Shown: positions 1 through 6,877, numbered from the stretch's first letter. The stretch: 15,289 bases of DNA from DATDRS01 sp035291605 (GCA_035291605.1 DATDRS010000474.1:1-15289), one strand, 5' to 3'. Made by a program: numbers and translations. The notes: a model not told the origin generated them from the sequence alone.

Positions 1-446
1 ACCTCGACCTCGGGGTGGGGGACGCCGGTTTCGACTCCTACGTCAAAACGCACAAACCGTGGTTTATTGGACGCAAAGCCTTCCTCGAGCGGGAGAAGAA
101 CCGCCAGGCCGAGGTCACGCGCTTCCGCTTCAACGCCAAGAGCGGGCGCATGGCTCACAACGGCGACCCGGTGTTTGACGCCGAGGGCCGCCTGATTGGC
201 GAGGTGACGTGCTGCTCGATTGACACGGAGGGCTACCGCCTCGGGCAGGCCTACCTGGAATTCAAATATCTCGCCGAGGGCACGCCCGTTCTCATCTTAC
301 AGGGGGCGGGCGAACTGATGAAACAAGAGGGGACGGACAAGCCCAAGACTCGCGAGGCGGTCGAAGCCCTCCTGTCGTCGAAGGGGGGACGCAAGCGCGA
401 GCCGGAGGCGGCGACGGTGTTATCGCGCTTCCCTAAGCGCAAGTAG
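1..446 (+). CDS. GcvT-family aminomethyltransferase, C-terminal part (5' end outside window)
   Basis: The reading frame is open from base 3 and ends at TAG 444-446, so only the last 147 or so residues are here. The visible pattern is that of the C-terminal half of glycine cleavage T proteins: a 'FIGRKAF' block, a 'R..HNGDPVFD..G..IGEVT' block, 'LGQAYLE', and a beta strand near 'GTPVLIL'. GcvT transfers the aminomethyl carbon of lipoyl-bound glycine to tetrahydrofolate. Where classical GcvT usually has a 'TSG.FSP' segment after the 'IG.VT' strand, this protein reads 'TCCSIDTEGYRL', so it may be a paralogue or a divergent T protein. A GTG at 15 is not the true start, because the frame continues upstream with matching sequence (LDLG before VGDAG). 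The gcvH/PA/PB operon lies on the other strand 4.9 kb away. The family call is firm; exact substrate is not. Confidence 0.8.
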   Translation, partial: LDLGVGDAGFDSYVKTHKPWFIGRKAFLEREKNRQAEVTRFRFNAKSGRMAHNGDPVFDAEGRLIGEVTCCSIDTEGYRLGQAYLEFKYLAEGTPVLILQGAGELMKQEGTDKPKTREAVEALLSSKGGRKREPEAATVLSRFPKRK

Positions 447-448
447 AA

Positions 449-514
449 GGCAGTAAGCGGTAGGCAGGAGGCGGTTATTGATTGCCTGCTTACTGCCTTC
501 CGCCGACTGCCTAC
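449..514. repeat. Heptanucleotide tandem repeat with inverted second half (hairpin)
   Basis: The spacer between the GcvT-like gene and the phosphatase is built in exact 7-base steps. Four units lie at 449-476 (first GGCAGTA, second AGCGGTA), a neutral unit at 477-483, then units at 484-511 that are reverse complements of the first kind (TACTGCC at 491-497). GAAGGCAGTAAGC at 446-458 pairs perfectly with 488-500, and GTAGGCAG at 460-467 pairs with CTGCCTAC at 507-514. The whole can fold as one stem-loop or as nested ones. It might end transcription of the upstream gene, but there is no U-tract. Confidence 0.8.
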
Positions 515-526
515 TTTCCCATCTGA

Positions 527-1135
527 ATGACTTTCCTCTTCCTGATCCGCCACGCCCGCTCGACGTGGAACGCCGAGGGCAGGATGCAGGGGCAGGCCGA
601 TCCGCCGCTCGACGACGTCGGGCGGGAGCAGGCCCGCGCCCTGGCTGAGCGCCTGCGGGGAGAGCCGTTTCGCGCCATCTACAGCAGCCCGCAGGCCCGC
701 GCCCGCCAGACCGCCGAGATCGCCTTCGCGCGGCATAACCCGCCCGTGCCCATCACTTTCGACGACCGGCTGAAAGAGCGGGATTTGGGCGAGTGGACGG
801 GGCTGACGATTGCGGAGGTGGAGGCGCGTTATCCGGAGCGGGTGGATGGCGAGTGGCGCGTCAAAGGCCCGCCGGGGGGAGAATCCCGGGCGGCGCTTGT
901 GGCGCGCGCGGCCGCGGTCTTCGCGGAGATTTTCACAGTCCACCCCGAGGGGCCGGTGGCCGTCGTCAGCCACGGGGGCCTGCTCAACGCCTACGTCGCC
1001 CATCACCTGCTCGGCGCCCCTCTTGAAAAGCACGTCTCCCTCCACCTCCCGAACACCGCCGTCGCCCGGCTCGACGTGCGCCCCGACCGGGTGTACGTCC
1101 TCGGCGTAGACGCCCGGCATCTGGACAATGATTGA
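527..1135 (+). CDS. Histidine phosphatase family protein (phosphoglycerate mutase-like)
   Basis: This is a 202-residue soluble protein, the normal length for the small cofactor-independent branch of the histidine phosphatase superfamily. The catalytic set is complete: R8-H9 in 'LIRHARS' (H9 is the phosphorylated histidine), R58 in 'SSPQARARQTA', E84 in 'LKERDLGEW' as proton donor, and H149 in 'VVSHGG'. The usual 'RHGET' motif is 'RHARS' here, as often seen in broad-specificity phosphatases such as PhoE/CobC-like proteins. Substrate cannot be told from sequence; sugar phosphates and alpha-ribazole phosphate are examples known in the family. The ATG at 527 puts the catalytic motif at the expected distance from the N-terminus. 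No clear Shine-Dalgarno is visible. It lies 80 bases after the GcvT-like gene, separated by the repeat hairpin. Confidence 0.88.
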   Translation: MTFLFLIRHARSTWNAEGRMQGQADPPLDDVGREQARALAERLRGEPFRAIYSSPQARARQTAEIAFARHNPPVPITFDDRLKERDLGEWTGLTIAEVEARYPERVDGEWRVKGPPGGESRAALVARAAAVFAEIFTVHPEGPVAVVSHGGLLNAYVAHHLLGAPLEKHVSLHLPNTAVARLDVRPDRVYVLGVDARHLDND

Positions 1136-1139
1136 CCGC

Positions 1140-1195
1140 CAATTGCCGGGATGGGTAATTGGTAAGTGGCCATCAGCAATTGGAAATTGCCAGAT
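1140..1195. repeat. Heptanucleotide tandem repeat, AT-richer type
   Basis: Immediately after the phosphatase stop, the spacer shows 7-base periodicity: GGTAATT at 1154-1160, GGTAAGT at 1161-1167, AGCAATT at 1175-1181 and GGAAATT at 1182-1188, with CAATTGC at 1140-1146. The arms AATTGCC (1141-1147) and AATTGCC (1185-1191) are direct copies. AATTGG and CCAATT-type segments give weak self-pairing. The unit is unrelated to the one at 449-514, but the architecture is alike. Confidence 0.6.
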
Positions 1196-1199
1196 GAGA

Positions 1200-1390
1200 G
1201 CCTGGTGAATGTTTCCTAAGGAAGCGGCAAACCCTTGTCCCAGCCGGAATTTCCGGTTACACTTTACTAGGAAACAGGCTGGGCTCAGAAACCCGGTTTT
1301 TCCCAGTGTCAGGATAGAAACTCTAAGTGAACTTAAAGCAGCAGTCGCGAGTAGTCAGGGTGTCCGCTCAACCAGAAAGAGGAAAAGACG
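1200..1390 (+). other. Upstream region of the FtsH-like gene: structured leader, no credible small gene
   Basis: This stretch holds several dyads. CCCAGCC at 1239-1245 pairs with GGCTGGG at 1277-1283. A 13-base palindrome, CCGGAATTTCCGG, sits inside that loop at 1244-1256 and touches its left arm. A second CCCAG at 1302-1306 could pair with the same CTGGG (1279-1283) instead, giving two mutually exclusive folds. A 61-codon frame at 1209-1394 runs through it, but has no family pattern and overlaps the next start. I see no convincing -35/-10 pair. The ribosome-binding site of the next gene, AGAGG at 1378-1382, is at its end. Confidence 0.4.
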
Positions 1391-3592
1391 ATGAGTATGG
1401 TGGTTGCTCCCGGTTCCCGATCCAATCAGAGACAAGATAATTCCAAGGCCTCGCGCAACAAGACGGACCTTGTGAGCCGGCGCAACAGCGTGGGCGGCCG
1501 CCTGTGGCGCTTTGTGAGGGGGATGTTGCCGTGGGCTTTCCTCGTTGGGCTGGGCATCTGGATGTGGAGCGACTCCGAAGTCCTCAATATGGTCCTCACT
1601 GTCCTGGCCTACGTAGCTCAGATCGTCTTTGCACTGTTCTACGCCGTCATGCAATTCGTCGCCATCTTCTGGTTCATGAGCCGGACGAAGATGGAGACGA
1701 TTAAACCGGAAGACCCCAAGCACGTCACCTTTAAGGATTACTGGGGCCAACCCACACTCGTGCGTCTGGTTAAGCAGTGGATCAGCCTGCTCTCTGATCG
1801 CGATCAGTTCGTTAGAATGGGCGGCAGGTACATCAACGGCATCCTGCTCTACGGCCCGCCCGGCACCGGCAAGACGATGTTGGCCAAAGCGATGGCGGGG
1901 GAGGCCGGCATCCCGTTCATCTCGGTGGAAGGCTCCGGTTTCCGCGGCATGTTCTGGGGGGTGGACGTCCTGCGCATGATTCAATACGTGGGCAAGGCTA
2001 AAAAGCTGGCCCGCGAGTACGGCGCGTGCATCGCCTATATTGATGAAATTGACGCTGTCGGGATGAGCCGCGGCGGGGTGATGGGCGGCCAGGGGGGCAT
2101 GATGGGGGGCGGGGGCATGGGAGGCATGATGGGCGGCGGCTCGGGATCGCTGACCCGCTTATTGTACGAAATGGATGGCATCGGCGACCAGGGCTGGTGG
2201 GAGAAGCGCAAAGCACGACTTTACAAGTTGTTCGGCAAAGAACTGCCGCCGCACAAATGGCATGTGCTTTTCATGGGCTCCACCAACCGGCCCGACGTGC
2301 TCGACCCAGCCCTGTTGCGCCCCGGCCGATTTGACCAGAAGATACAGGTGGACGCGCCCGACAGTGCGGGCCGCCGCGAAATCATCACAGGCTACCTGAG
2401 CCGGGTGAAGTTCGACGATACAATCAACATCGAGGCCATCGTCGAGGACACGCCCCACGCCACCCCCGCGCAGATTGCCTCCGCCCTGACTAAAGACGCT
2501 GTTCGCATTGCTTTATTCAACGGGCGTGACCGGATTGCGCAGAAGGACATTGACCTGGCCCTGCAGGAACAGCGCATGGGCATCGAGCAGCCTATCGAAG
2601 AGTGGGACGCCGAGCAGCGTATGCAGGTGGCCTACCACGAGGCCGGACATGCGGTGGCCCAGCATTACCTCATGCCTGAACAGCGCATTGTGCGCCTGAG
2701 CATCATCCGCCGGGGCGGGGCGCTGGGATATATGCTCCCGGTGGATCGCGTGGAAGTGTATGCGGCGCCTCTGCGCCGGTACGCAGCCGACATCATGGTC
2801 GCGATGGCTGGTCACGTAGCGACCAAGTTGCATATGGGCGAGTACTGGACTGGCGCGTGGAGTGACTTCAGCATGATCCGCCGCAACATTTGGGCGTTAT
2901 ACTCGCTGGGCTACTTCGGTCCTCCCGTGCGCGGCCTGGAAAACAGCAGCTCCGGCGGCATCCCCGCCAGCGCCGATCCGCTCATCGAGCGCTTCTGGAA
3001 AGTGCTCGAAGATCAGACTGAACAACTTCTCCACCAGCACGCCGATGAAACAGAAGCGCTCACACGCGCGTTGCTGGAAAAGAGCGACCTCTCCCACGAC
3101 GAAGTGATGGCCCTGCTGGGTGACAACGGCTGGCGCGACTCCAGGGCTTTGCGCGCCCCGCGCGAACCGGCACGATTGCCTCAGCCGACGGGGATGCCCC
3201 TGCCCGCGCCAGCGGCGGCTGCCTCGCTGGGGGATACTCAGCCGAATAAATCGGTTGCGCTGAATGCTCCCATCGAGATGACGCCCCCGGCGGGCGGCGC
3301 TGAAACTGACTCGCTGGCGCTGGCCGACACCCAACCCATGCGCCCGGTCTCGCGCATGGTCCCACCCCCTGTTCCGTCGGCGGCCATGCAGCGCGCACCG
3401 GAGGCCGAAGCCAGCGCCCGGAAGACCATCCAGCTGCCTGGCGCAATCGCCCGGATGGCCGCGGGCGGCGCTAGAGGGCCGGCCGCCCAGGGCAATTCGG
3501 AACCAGCTCAGGCCACCGAGCCGCCTGCGCCCAGGAAGGCCGCTTCCAGGAAGAACGGCAAGAGCGCCAAGAAGAAGGCTTCAAAGGAATAG
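1391..3592 (+). CDS. Membrane-anchored FtsH-like AAA+ zinc metalloprotease with Gly/Met loop and long tail
   Basis: This 733-residue protein should sit in the cytoplasmic membrane and use ATP to unfold and cut proteins. In order: a basic N-terminus; two hydrophobic segments at about 45-60 and 65-96; the AAA module with Walker A GPPGTGKT (155-162), a pore-like 'MFWG' (187-190), Walker B ending in DEID (218-221), and a second region of homology (297-315) with arginine fingers R310 and R313; and the peptidase domain with HEAGH (416-420) and a probable third zinc ligand D492. Oddities compared with FtsH: residues 228-252 are almost only Gly and Met and replace the usual charged stretch after Walker B; about 22 extra residues (266-289) precede the SRH; and a 140-residue Pro/Ala-rich, Lys-ending tail follows residue 590. 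The periplasmic domain is nearly absent. The start is backed by AGAGG ending 8 bases upstream. It is related to FtsH but divergent, so I give no symbol. Confidence 0.85.
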   Translation: MSMVVAPGSRSNQRQDNSKASRNKTDLVSRRNSVGGRLWRFVRGMLPWAFLVGLGIWMWSDSEVLNMVLTVLAYVAQIVFALFYAVMQFVAIFWFMSRTKMETIKPEDPKHVTFKDYWGQPTLVRLVKQWISLLSDRDQFVRMGGRYINGILLYGPPGTGKTMLAKAMAGEAGIPFISVEGSGFRGMFWGVDVLRMIQYVGKAKKLAREYGACIAYIDEIDAVGMSRGGVMGGQGGMMGGGGMGGMMGGGSGSLTRLLYEMDGIGDQGWWEKRKARLYKLFGKELPPHKWHVLFMGSTNRPDVLDPALLRPGRFDQKIQVDAPDSAGRREIITGYLSRVKFDDTINIEAIVEDTPHATPAQIASALTKDAVRIALFNGRDRIAQKDIDLALQEQRMGIEQPIEEWDAEQRMQVAYHEAGHAVAQHYLMPEQRIVRLSIIRRGGALGYMLPVDRVEVYAAPLRRYAADIMVAMAGHVATKLHMGEYWTGAWSDFSMIRRNIWALYSLGYFGPPVRGLENSSSGGIPASADPLIERFWKVLEDQTEQLLHQHADETEALTRALLEKSDLSHDEVMALLGDNGWRDSRALRAPREPARLPQPTGMPLPAPAAAASLGDTQPNKSVALNAPIEMTPPAGGAETDSLALADTQPMRPVSRMVPPPVPSAAMQRAPEAEASARKTIQLPGAIARMAAGGARGPAAQGNSEPAQATEPPAPRKAASRKNGKSAKKKASKE

Positions 3593-3625
3593 AGCCGCTC
3601 ATCGTGAGCATCGGTCCAATAAAGA

Positions 3626-3660
3626 AACGCCGCTGGCCAAATGCCAGCGGCGTTGTTTTT
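3626..3660 (+). terminator. Rho-independent terminator of the FtsH-like gene
   Basis: A perfect 12-bp stem pairs AACGCCGCTGGC (3626-3637) with GCCAGCGGCGTT (3643-3654) around the 5-base loop CAAAT. It is followed by GTTTTT at 3655-3660. It lies 34 bases after the stop codon. This is the clearest intrinsic terminator in the window. Confidence 0.93.
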
Positions 3661-3664
3661 CATC

Positions 3665-3709
3665 TCACCCCTACCCCTCTCCTGAGGGAATGTCAGGAGA
3701 GGGAGGTGA
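3665..3709. repeat. Inverted repeat between convergent genes
   Basis: CCCTCTCCTGA (3675-3685) pairs perfectly with TCAGGAGAGGG (3693-3703), and the outer TCACC (3665-3669) pairs with GGTGA (3705-3709). It begins 2 bases after the stop of the minus-strand lipoprotein gene, so it may protect or end that transcript. No U-tract follows on the minus strand. The CACCCCTACCCCTCTCC-type sequence resembles dispersed intergenic repeats I have seen in such genomes, but I cannot count copies here. Confidence 0.6.
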
Positions 3710-3711
3710 CG

Positions 3712-5028
3712 TCACTTCCATGACCAGAAACCGACCCACCCCGGGGCGATGAAGCGCGGCTCCAGGTTGCCCGAGGCCGCCACCACCCAGATGCCTGGGT
3801 CGCCGTTTCCATTGTAGGCCGAGAGCACGAGGTTCTGGCTGTCAGGGCTCCAGATAGTCGCCGATTGGTGATACTGATCGAAGAACGGCAGGACCTCGAG
3901 GAGGCGGTCCGTGGGGAGGAACGTCGCCACCGCATGCGCGCTGCCACTCTGCGCGTCCATCACGCTCAGGCTCCACACGGTGAAGGTCTCCGGCCGGTTG
4001 GCTGAAGACTGCCCAGGTTCAGGGGTCGGGGCGTCAATAACCTTCGGCGTGAAATAGGCAATGGACTTGCCGTCCGGCGCCCAGAAGAACGCGCTGGCCG
4101 TTTCGTCTTCCAACGCGAGCGGCTTCTGCCGCCCCGTCGGGTCCATGACGATGAGGCGCCCCTCAAAGCCTTGTTCGCCGACGTCGCCGGCAATGTAAGC
4201 AATGCGCTTGCCGTTTGGACTCCACACAAAGGCGATGATCCCCTCATATTCCGTGAGGGTCTGGCGGGCGTTGCCCGCCGCATCGGTCAGTAAGAGCGCC
4301 GGCGTGCCTTCCGACGTTTCCCCGGCGACGAGGAGTTGGTCTCCAGCCGGGGAATAGGCGGGAGTCTTGAACAAGGTGGGCTGGATATCCAGGCCCTGCT
4401 CCGTCACTGTCCCATCCAGGCGCAGGATCGAGAGCCGGGATTGACCATCGGCGGTAGCGCCTCCGGCGTGGATCAGCATCGAATGGCTGTCGGGGGCCCA
4501 GGTCCAGTAGTAAGGGGCGCCGACGTCGAGGGTTTCGGCATCGCCGCCGGAGGATGACACGACCTTCAGCGCCAGGTTGCTGCTCGGGGTGTTGGAGAGG
4601 AAACTCACCCGCCCGCTATCGGGCGACCAGTAGTAGTAGACGAGATAGTCTTCGCTGGCGTAGGCCTCGACGAGGCCCTTTCCATCTTTGCCTGCTACGA
4701 ACAGGCTGGCCTTTCCCGGCGCCTCGCCCTGTTGGCCGCTGAAACCGGCAAAGGCGAGCAAGTTGCTGTCGGGCGACCAGACCGGGAAAGTGTAGAAGAG
4801 GTAATCGTTCTCAGAGTGCGCGTCAGTCGTCACCGGCGTGGGCTGGCTGCCGCCCTGGTCAATCGTGTAAATATTGCCGTCTGCCCCCAGATAAGCGATC
4901 AATCCCGACTTGCGCTCGAACGTCTTGAGCAGATCGCTCTGCGGCAGGCGCATGCCCTCCGGCAAACAGGCCGCCGTCAGCCAGGCCAGCGCCAACACAA
5001 TTCCCAGAATTCGAAATCTGCCTGTCAT
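3712..5028 (-). CDS. Lipoprotein with TolB-like (PD40) beta-propeller
   Basis: This 438-residue protein starts with a signal peptide: basic R4/R6, hydrophobic 7-20, then C21 in 'LTAAC'. The -3 position is Thr rather than the usual Leu/Val/Ile, so lipid attachment is likely but not certain. After it come seven PD40-type motifs (WSPDS, WSPDS, WAPDS, YSPAG, WSPNG, WAPDG, WSPDS), spaced as blades of a propeller that probably fills the rest of the chain. Such proteins sit outside the cytoplasmic membrane and usually bind proteins or envelope polymers. No catalytic residues are recognisable, so the function is unknown. An extended -10, TGCTAGAAT, lies about 70 bases upstream. The gene is convergent with the protease gene and followed at once by an inverted repeat. 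It differs from true TolB in lacking the N-terminal TolB domain pattern. Confidence 0.82.
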   Translation of the reverse strand: MTGRFRILGIVLALAWLTAACLPEGMRLPQSDLLKTFERKSGLIAYLGADGNIYTIDQGGSQPTPVTTDAHSENDYLFYTFPVWSPDSNLLAFAGFSGQQGEAPGKASLFVAGKDGKGLVEAYASEDYLVYYYWSPDSGRVSFLSNTPSSNLALKVVSSSGGDAETLDVGAPYYWTWAPDSHSMLIHAGGATADGQSRLSILRLDGTVTEQGLDIQPTLFKTPAYSPAGDQLLVAGETSEGTPALLLTDAAGNARQTLTEYEGIIAFVWSPNGKRIAYIAGDVGEQGFEGRLIVMDPTGRQKPLALEDETASAFFWAPDGKSIAYFTPKVIDAPTPEPGQSSANRPETFTVWSLSVMDAQSGSAHAVATFLPTDRLLEVLPFFDQYHQSATIWSPDSQNLVLSAYNGNGDPGIWVVAASGNLEPRFIAPGWVGFWSWK

Positions 5029-5094
5029 GGTACCGCCGCCTTTCCCTTCCAGTGCTACACCGCCATTAACGCTAACACGAGCTATGTTATCGGA

Positions 5095-5103
5095 ATTCTA
5101 GCA
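5095..5103 (-). promoter_or_regulatory. Possible extended -10 promoter of the lipoprotein gene
   Basis: Read on the minus strand, TGCTAGAAT (plus 5095-5103) fits an extended -10 element, with TAGAAT at 5095-5100. No good -35 is present 17 bases upstream, which is common when the TGN extension exists. Predicted transcription would begin about 60 bases before the ATG at 5028. Confidence 0.4.
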
Positions 5104-5146
5104 CAGCCTGCCCGAATTTCATTAGGTATTTTGGCTAAGAGTTAGA

Positions 5147-5213
5147 TGAGAAGCGGCGAGTCGTGAGGGGCGGACGAGCGACGGGTGGCAGGAGAGATAT
5201 CCTGCCACCCGTC
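5147..5213. repeat. Weak heptad repeat running into a perfect 14-bp hairpin
   Basis: GACGGGTGGCAGGA (5180-5193) is perfectly complementary to 5200-5213 around the loop GAGATA. The bases before it (5147-5181) fall into 7-base units of a G(C/T)GAG type, such as CGGCGAG at 5154-5160 and TCGTGAG at 5161-5167, though less regularly than elsewhere in the window. No U-tract follows on either strand, so a classical terminator is unlikely. Confidence 0.5.
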
Positions 5214-5342
5214 AGGATGGGGTAAACAGGCGGGTTTGCGTTCAGGCCGGCACAAGGGCTGGCCTAGGCTGGGCAGGCGCAGGCCGGGCGGGCACGTGGT
5301 CTGCCTTTATTGGACCGGCACACAGGCTTGCCCCTATGGTGC

Positions 5343-6809
5343 TCAAGCGGGGATAGGGCGGCAGCAGAGCACCAGTTGTTTGGCGGCGCTCACCTCGTCC
5401 AGGCGGCCCACCGGGGCGGCGTGCGGGGCGCCGGTCAGCAGTTCGGGCCGCGCGTGCGCTTCCTCCGCGATTTTGAGCAGAGCGTCGGCGAAGTGGTCGA
5501 GCGTTTCCCTGGTCTCCGTCTCGGTCGGCTCAATCATCAGCGCCTCGTGGACGATGAGAGGGAAATAATTGGTCGGGGGGTGGTAACCGTAATCCATCAG
5601 CCGTTTGGAGACGTCGAGCGCGTGCACGCCCGGCGCATCGGGCCACATCCCTTCGGCGACGAACTCGTGCATGCAGATACGGTCGTAGGGGATGTGGTAG
5701 GCTTGCGCGCTGCGGACCCGGGCGAGGACGTAGTTGGCGTTGATCACGGCGTCCTCGGAGTTGCCGCGCAGACCGCTCGCGCCGTGGACGCGGATGTAGG
5801 TGTACGCCCGGACGTGCATCCCGAAATTGCCGTTGAACGCCTTGAGTCGGCCGATGGATTTGGGCGGGGTGACGAACCCGTAAAGCGGCGGCTCGCGCCC
5901 GGCGCCGCTGTCAATAATGCCGACGACCGGGGCAGGGAGGAAGTCCATCAGTTTTGCCGAGACGCCCACCGGGCCTGAGCCGGGGCCGCCTCCCCCGTGC
6001 GGCGTGGAGAATGTCTTGTGCAGGTTGTAGTGCATCACGTCGAAGCCGAGGTCGCCGGGGCGCATGACGCCGATCATCGCGTTCATGTTCGCGCCGTCGC
6101 CGTACACCAGCCCGCCGCAGTCGTGAACGGCCTGGACGACGGCTTCGATGTGCTCCTCGAACAGGCCGAGCGTGTTGGGGTTGGTGATCATCAGGCCGAC
6201 CACGGTCTCATCGCACACGGCTTTGAGGGCCTCGAGGTCCACGTTGCCCCGTGCGTCCGAGGGCAGTTCCACGACGTGCAGGCCGACCATGCTCGTGGTG
6301 GCGGGGTTGGTGCCATGCGCGGAGTTGGGGATAAGGATCTTGATGCGGTTCGCGTCGCCGCGCGCGCGGTGGTAGGCGCGCATCATCAGCACGCCCGTGA
6401 ACTCGCCGTGCGCCCCCGCCGCCGGCTGCAAGCTCACGCCCGCGAAACCGCCGATCTCTTTAAGCCACTCTTGCAGTTGATACATGAGTGCGAGGTTGCC
6501 CTGCACGGTCTCCAGAGTCTGGAGGGGGTGCGTGTGCAGAAAGCCGGGCAGGCGGGCCGTGTCTTCGTTGAGCCGCGGGTTGTACTTCATGGTGCACGAA
6601 CCCAGCGGGTACATATTCTGGTCAATGGAATAGTTCAGCTTGGACAGCCGGGTGAAGTGCCGCACCACGGTCAGCTGGTCCACCTCGGGCAAATCCAGGT
6701 CGCTGCGCACGAGGTCGTCGGGAAAGGCCGTCGTCGGAACGTCGGGGTCGGGCAGGGAAACGCCGCAGCGTCCCGGCGCGCCTAAATCGTAGATGAGGGG
6801 TTCGGTCAT
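5343..6809 (-). CDS. gcvPB: Glycine dehydrogenase (decarboxylating) subunit 2, P-protein beta half
   Basis: This 488-residue protein is the C-terminal half of the split P-protein. Together with GcvPA it decarboxylates glycine with pyridoxal phosphate and passes the aminomethyl group to the lipoyl arm of GcvH in the cytoplasm. The PLP lysine is K265 in 'YNLHKTFSTPHGGGG', followed by the glycine-rich 'PGSGPVGV'. Other family blocks are 'YPLGSCTMKYNPRLNE' (67-82), 'QPAAGAHGEF' (128-137) and 'IPNSAHGTNPA' (160-170). The ATG at 6809 follows GGAGA with 7 bases between, which decides the start. The frame stays open far upstream through gcvPA, but that part is an antisense-free shadow. It lies 68 bases downstream of gcvPA, separated by a repeat hairpin. 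Length is normal for the family. Confidence 0.96.
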   Translation of the reverse strand: MTEPLIYDLGAPGRCGVSLPDPDVPTTAFPDDLVRSDLDLPEVDQLTVVRHFTRLSKLNYSIDQNMYPLGSCTMKYNPRLNEDTARLPGFLHTHPLQTLETVQGNLALMYQLQEWLKEIGGFAGVSLQPAAGAHGEFTGVLMMRAYHRARGDANRIKILIPNSAHGTNPATTSMVGLHVVELPSDARGNVDLEALKAVCDETVVGLMITNPNTLGLFEEHIEAVVQAVHDCGGLVYGDGANMNAMIGVMRPGDLGFDVMHYNLHKTFSTPHGGGGPGSGPVGVSAKLMDFLPAPVVGIIDSGAGREPPLYGFVTPPKSIGRLKAFNGNFGMHVRAYTYIRVHGASGLRGNSEDAVINANYVLARVRSAQAYHIPYDRICMHEFVAEGMWPDAPGVHALDVSKRLMDYGYHPPTNYFPLIVHEALMIEPTETETRETLDHFADALLKIAEEAHARPELLTGAPHAAPVGRLDEVSAAKQLVLCCRPIPA

Positions 6810-6827
6810 CGTCGCGTCTCCAATGCT

Positions 6828-6876
6828 AGATACGCCCTGCGGAATACGAAGCACGTTTCGCGTATGGCGTATTCCG
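6828..6876. repeat. Heptad repeat hairpin between gcvPA and gcvPB
   Basis: Seven consecutive 7-base units each end in CG: AGATACG at 6828-6834, GAATACG at 6842-6848, then on to TATTCCG at 6870-6876. CGGAATACG (6840-6848) pairs perfectly with CGTATTCCG (6868-6876), giving a 9-bp stem with a 19-base loop. It starts one base after the gcvPA stop codon and fills most of the gene gap, so it could set the PA:PB mRNA ratio. It has no U-tract. Confidence 0.8.
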
Positions 6877-6877
6877 T

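Larger units (their letters stand above)
5029..5342. other. 314-base spacer rich in GC dyads, no gene
   Basis: Apart from the promoter candidate, this spacer between gcvPB (3' end) and the lipoprotein gene (5' end) holds repeats. It contains a perfect 14-bp hairpin at 5180-5213, a 7-base-like pattern at 5147-5181, and from 5240 to 5342 a series of GGCCGGC / GCTGGCC and GGCAG / CTGCC dyads with pieces like 'AGGCTTGCCCCTATGG' that look like worn copies of dispersed intergenic repeats. AGGCCGGC (5244-5251) and GCTGGCCT (5258-5265) pair with one G-U and could serve as a weak gcvPB terminator. No frame here looks like a protein. Confidence 0.5.

Noticed and set aside
251..1120. 289-residue minus-strand reading frame over the phosphatase
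   Set aside because: It is antisense to two genes with clear family motifs, has no recognisable pattern, and is explained by high GC at codon positions.
1209..1394. 61-residue plus-strand frame before the protease
   Set aside because: It spans the dyad-rich leader, overlaps the protease start, lacks a ribosome-binding site and shows no protein family pattern.
1355..1984. 209-residue minus-strand frame inside the protease gene
   Set aside because: Antisense shadow, His/Glu-rich composition typical of reversed GC-rich coding sequence.
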